In this document: in pieces, positions 61,742 to 64,000 of the stretch | How positions within the stretch are numbered: the first letter of the stretch is position 1 | Layout: each line of letters starts with the position of its first letter | DNA from: Owenia fusiformis | Lineage: Eukaryota > Annelida > Polychaeta > Sabellida > Oweniidae | Direction of reading: 5' to 3' | Length of the DNA: 64,000 nt | Assembly (NCBI GenBank): GCA_903813345.2 | Contig: CAIIXF020000006.1 | Coordinates: 30,358,024 to 30,422,023 of the forward strand | Translations under genes and position numbers: made by a program | The notes under the pieces: model-generated | What the model saw: the letters and a program-made list of their open reading frames with translations, nothing else | The model's database searches: none | Told to the model about the DNA's origin: nothing

Positions 61742-62380
61742 CAGTTTCACTTTCAGTTTCACTTTTCAAAATCATATTCAGAAATAAAAAAAACGTCAAT
61801 TAAAATTGAATGTAAAGCATCTGCCGCGAATGTGATCGGCATTTCACATAGTCTGCACGGTGTAATATCACCAATTCGTTTACCTTGTGATATCGGAGTC
61901 CCAAAATACTTCCAAACTGCCGACTTTTTCGACTTAGATGCCGGCTCGATTTTTCAATTTCTTTCCTACATCCGGCATACTGATAATGCACTCGATTTGC
62001 GAACGACGATGAAGAAATTTACGAACAAGCATTACCATCTACCTGAAATCGCGGGTCCGTTAATAACACTTTTCAATGCAAAGAAGTGTAAACTAGGTAC
62101 AAGGTAAGTGAAAATATTTAATTTTTCAGAACGAAGTCGGAGGTGTTCCTCGCTATTTATACACGTTTTTATGCATTCTAGGGAAGGAATCTATGTACCG
62201 ATATTAACCCTTTCTGTCCCATGTCCCGAACCGAAGCATCTGGACCGAAATTCGGTCCAATATCGGGAAACCGTGACAACTCTAATTTGCCATAACTGCG
62301 AAATACCTTTACATATTTTTTCGCCACCTCTTTCGAAAATTCGCGATTGGCGAATGGCGAACGTCTACCGTGATCTCTGA
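61742..62380 (+). other. CpG-richer open frame of unknown nature
   Basis: One reading frame is open from 61742 to 62380 except for a single TAA at 62105-62107. That TAA lies inside a consensus donor (ACAAG then GTAAGT). There is no good ATG near the 5' end. Upstream, TTTCACTTTCAG could be an acceptor. CpG is visibly denser than in surrounding DNA. The predicted peptide (for example TADFFDLDAGSIFQFLSYIR) matches no family I recognise. It could be a coding exon of an unseen neighbour, a fragment of a mobile element, or a promoter-associated CpG-rich stretch. Confidence 0.3.
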
Positions 62381-64000
62381 CTCATAGCATCTTTCTGTTT
62401 CACCTGGAACATCTCAGGGCTGAGAAGAAATGAGATGCCATGGTTTATCATGATGACAGAATGTAGGCCTTTTGAATTTCCTTGGATAGAAAGGGAAGAC
62501 TCGGAAGAGGTAATAACTGGGGATTACCTGTAACATTACCTTTATATTCAAACCAACTAGAGAGTAAAATCTAGTGATGGAAATCATTTTCAATACAATA
62601 GCTAAACCTGGCAAAATAAAAATCAATTTTTGGTTAGAGAGATTACGTTCTGGGCTCTCCTCAATATTACACTCTAAAAATAACAAAATGAAAATAATGA
62701 ATGGAAAAGCAGTTTTACAAAAGTGAAACAGCCTAATATGATTATGATTAAATAACATGATATAAAACTTCCCAAGCAAACTATATGTAACTTAGTTGTC
62801 CAACTGTCTTATATCGCTAGGGAAACATACTAGTCCAACAGCCAACGTGGGCATGAAAAAGAACTCACAATTCCAAACATTATAGGATTTTCATAGAATC
62901 GCAATACAATTATCTAAAAGAAATGAGAAAAAGCGATTGAAAACAATGGAGAAATGAGATATTAATTTTTCATTCATTCTTATTGAAGGTGGAGTGTTTT
63001 ATTTTTATCGATTCTTGTAGTCTCAATACATTCTATTGAACATATTGCAAGCCAACAAAGGTGAATAAATATGCAATTTTACCTTAAACGAGTTCAACTC
63101 AATATAAGATGTGAAGACAAATTCCAACATATTTGATTTAAAAACAGATCAAATAAGGCTCTAGAATACAATTTTCTTTATATGTATTTACCACTCCTCG
63201 GTTGAAGGTTAATATATGCTTAGAAGGGTGAATTGTTGACCAGTTTAAATATAACAGTTCACATTCTAAATAAAATATCACATTGTAGTCTGCCCACATT
63301 TAACAAAAAAAGTTGCATGTAACTTGCATGTATATTATTAGGAGGCCCTATTAGATAACTTGCTGAAATATGCAACTAAAATAACGAAAACTGCCATTTT
63401 TCAATTATGGACAACTTCTGCATTCTAAATCTCAGATTGCATACCTAATAACTGTTATAACAGAAAGGAGATCAGAATGACATTCCTCTCATCAATATCT
63501 ATTTTGCTTGACAATAAATGGTCCTGGTGATATCCAAAGGGACAAATATGATGATTTAATATCTAATTTTGACAGCTTTATAATTGAAATATCATATTCT
63601 ATTATAATGCAAATATTAGACATATAATCATCTGATCAAAATATGCTATATGAACGCAGACCACAATTTCATATAAAAATATTTTTATTTTTATCAAATC
63701 ATAACCGTATGTGATACGAGACATCAAAAAGCCTACACAAAATGATGAAAACAACTTCTGTTTACTAAAATCTACGAGAATCAAATCAATAATTGGTTGA
63801 CATTTCTTAAAATAACATTCCATTGAGTATAATTTTAGATGGAACTGAACATGACATTTTGTAAATGTCAGGCTAAACTACGATGAAAGTCTATAATGTA
63901 TATCTCAAAATCCATTCTAAATCCTCTATATTACGGATATTTCATCAGAAATAAATAGTATTCGATTGCTAACTAAAACACTTGCAGTACGCTTTATTAA
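62381..64000. other. No gene recognised
   Basis: The longest frame (62779-62414, minus, 121 codons) is hydrophobic and low-complexity, with no known motif or splice context. Confidence 0.45.

Noticed and set aside
62414-62779. 121-codon hydrophobic minus-strand frame
   Set aside because: Low-complexity AT-rich composition, no motif, no splice context.

Overview
The window is AT-rich animal genomic DNA: short coding exons with GT-AG introns, AATAAA signals, many miniature inverted-repeat transposons, a tRNA-derived SINE, a mariner transposon and large minisatellites. There are no operons, ribosome binding sites or bacterial-type genes. The repeat types (internal-satellite MITEs such as the one at 53.6-54.9 kb) are ones I associate with molluscs and other marine invertebrates. 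A bivalve-like lophotrochozoan is my best guess, but it is not proven here.

Only one gene family is clearly recognisable: two tetraspanin genes facing each other tail to tail. Gene A (+, coding exons 8490-22291) and gene B (-, coding exons 40050-27592) have the same exon plan. Exons 1, 2 and 3 encode exactly 22, 70 and 25 residues in both, and every junction is phase 0. They look like an old inverted duplication. Both have the CCG motif and six cysteines of the large extracellular loop (LEL).

The main discovery is that both genes appear built for combinatorial splicing. Gene A has two interchangeable exons for the variable part of the LEL (6a, 6b) and four alternative last exons (8a-8d). Each last exon encodes the end of TM4, a membrane-proximal Cys-Cys and a different cytoplasmic tail. 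Gene B has two versions of the CCG exon (5a, 5b) and two versions of the variable LEL exon (6a, 6b), with a single tail exon. This predicts up to 8 and 4 proteins, with different N-glycosylation sequons and C-termini. In gene A, the acceptor and first codons of exon 3 are also copied seven more times upstream as a 52-bp tandem array. In both genes a minisatellite over 1 kb long lies between the alternative LEL exons.

Layout: 1-8.4 kb, no recognised gene, small repeats. 8.5-22.8 kb, gene A. 22.8-27.4 kb, intergenic with fold-back repeats and a 37-bp minisatellite. 27.4-40.1 kb, gene B, whose introns hold an intact-looking mariner with its own intron, a 20-bp minisatellite and a 1.28-kb element with CACGGTG ends and 5-bp target duplications (Transib/RAG-like). 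40.1-64 kb, probably upstream or intergenic DNA, with two elements carrying internal satellites, a second copy of the 9.5-kb fold-back element, a hAT-type MITE with a perfect 8-bp duplication, pogo-like MITEs, and a CpG-richer open frame of unknown nature near 62 kb. Exon calls come from reading frames, splice signals and paralogue comparison; no transcript data were available.
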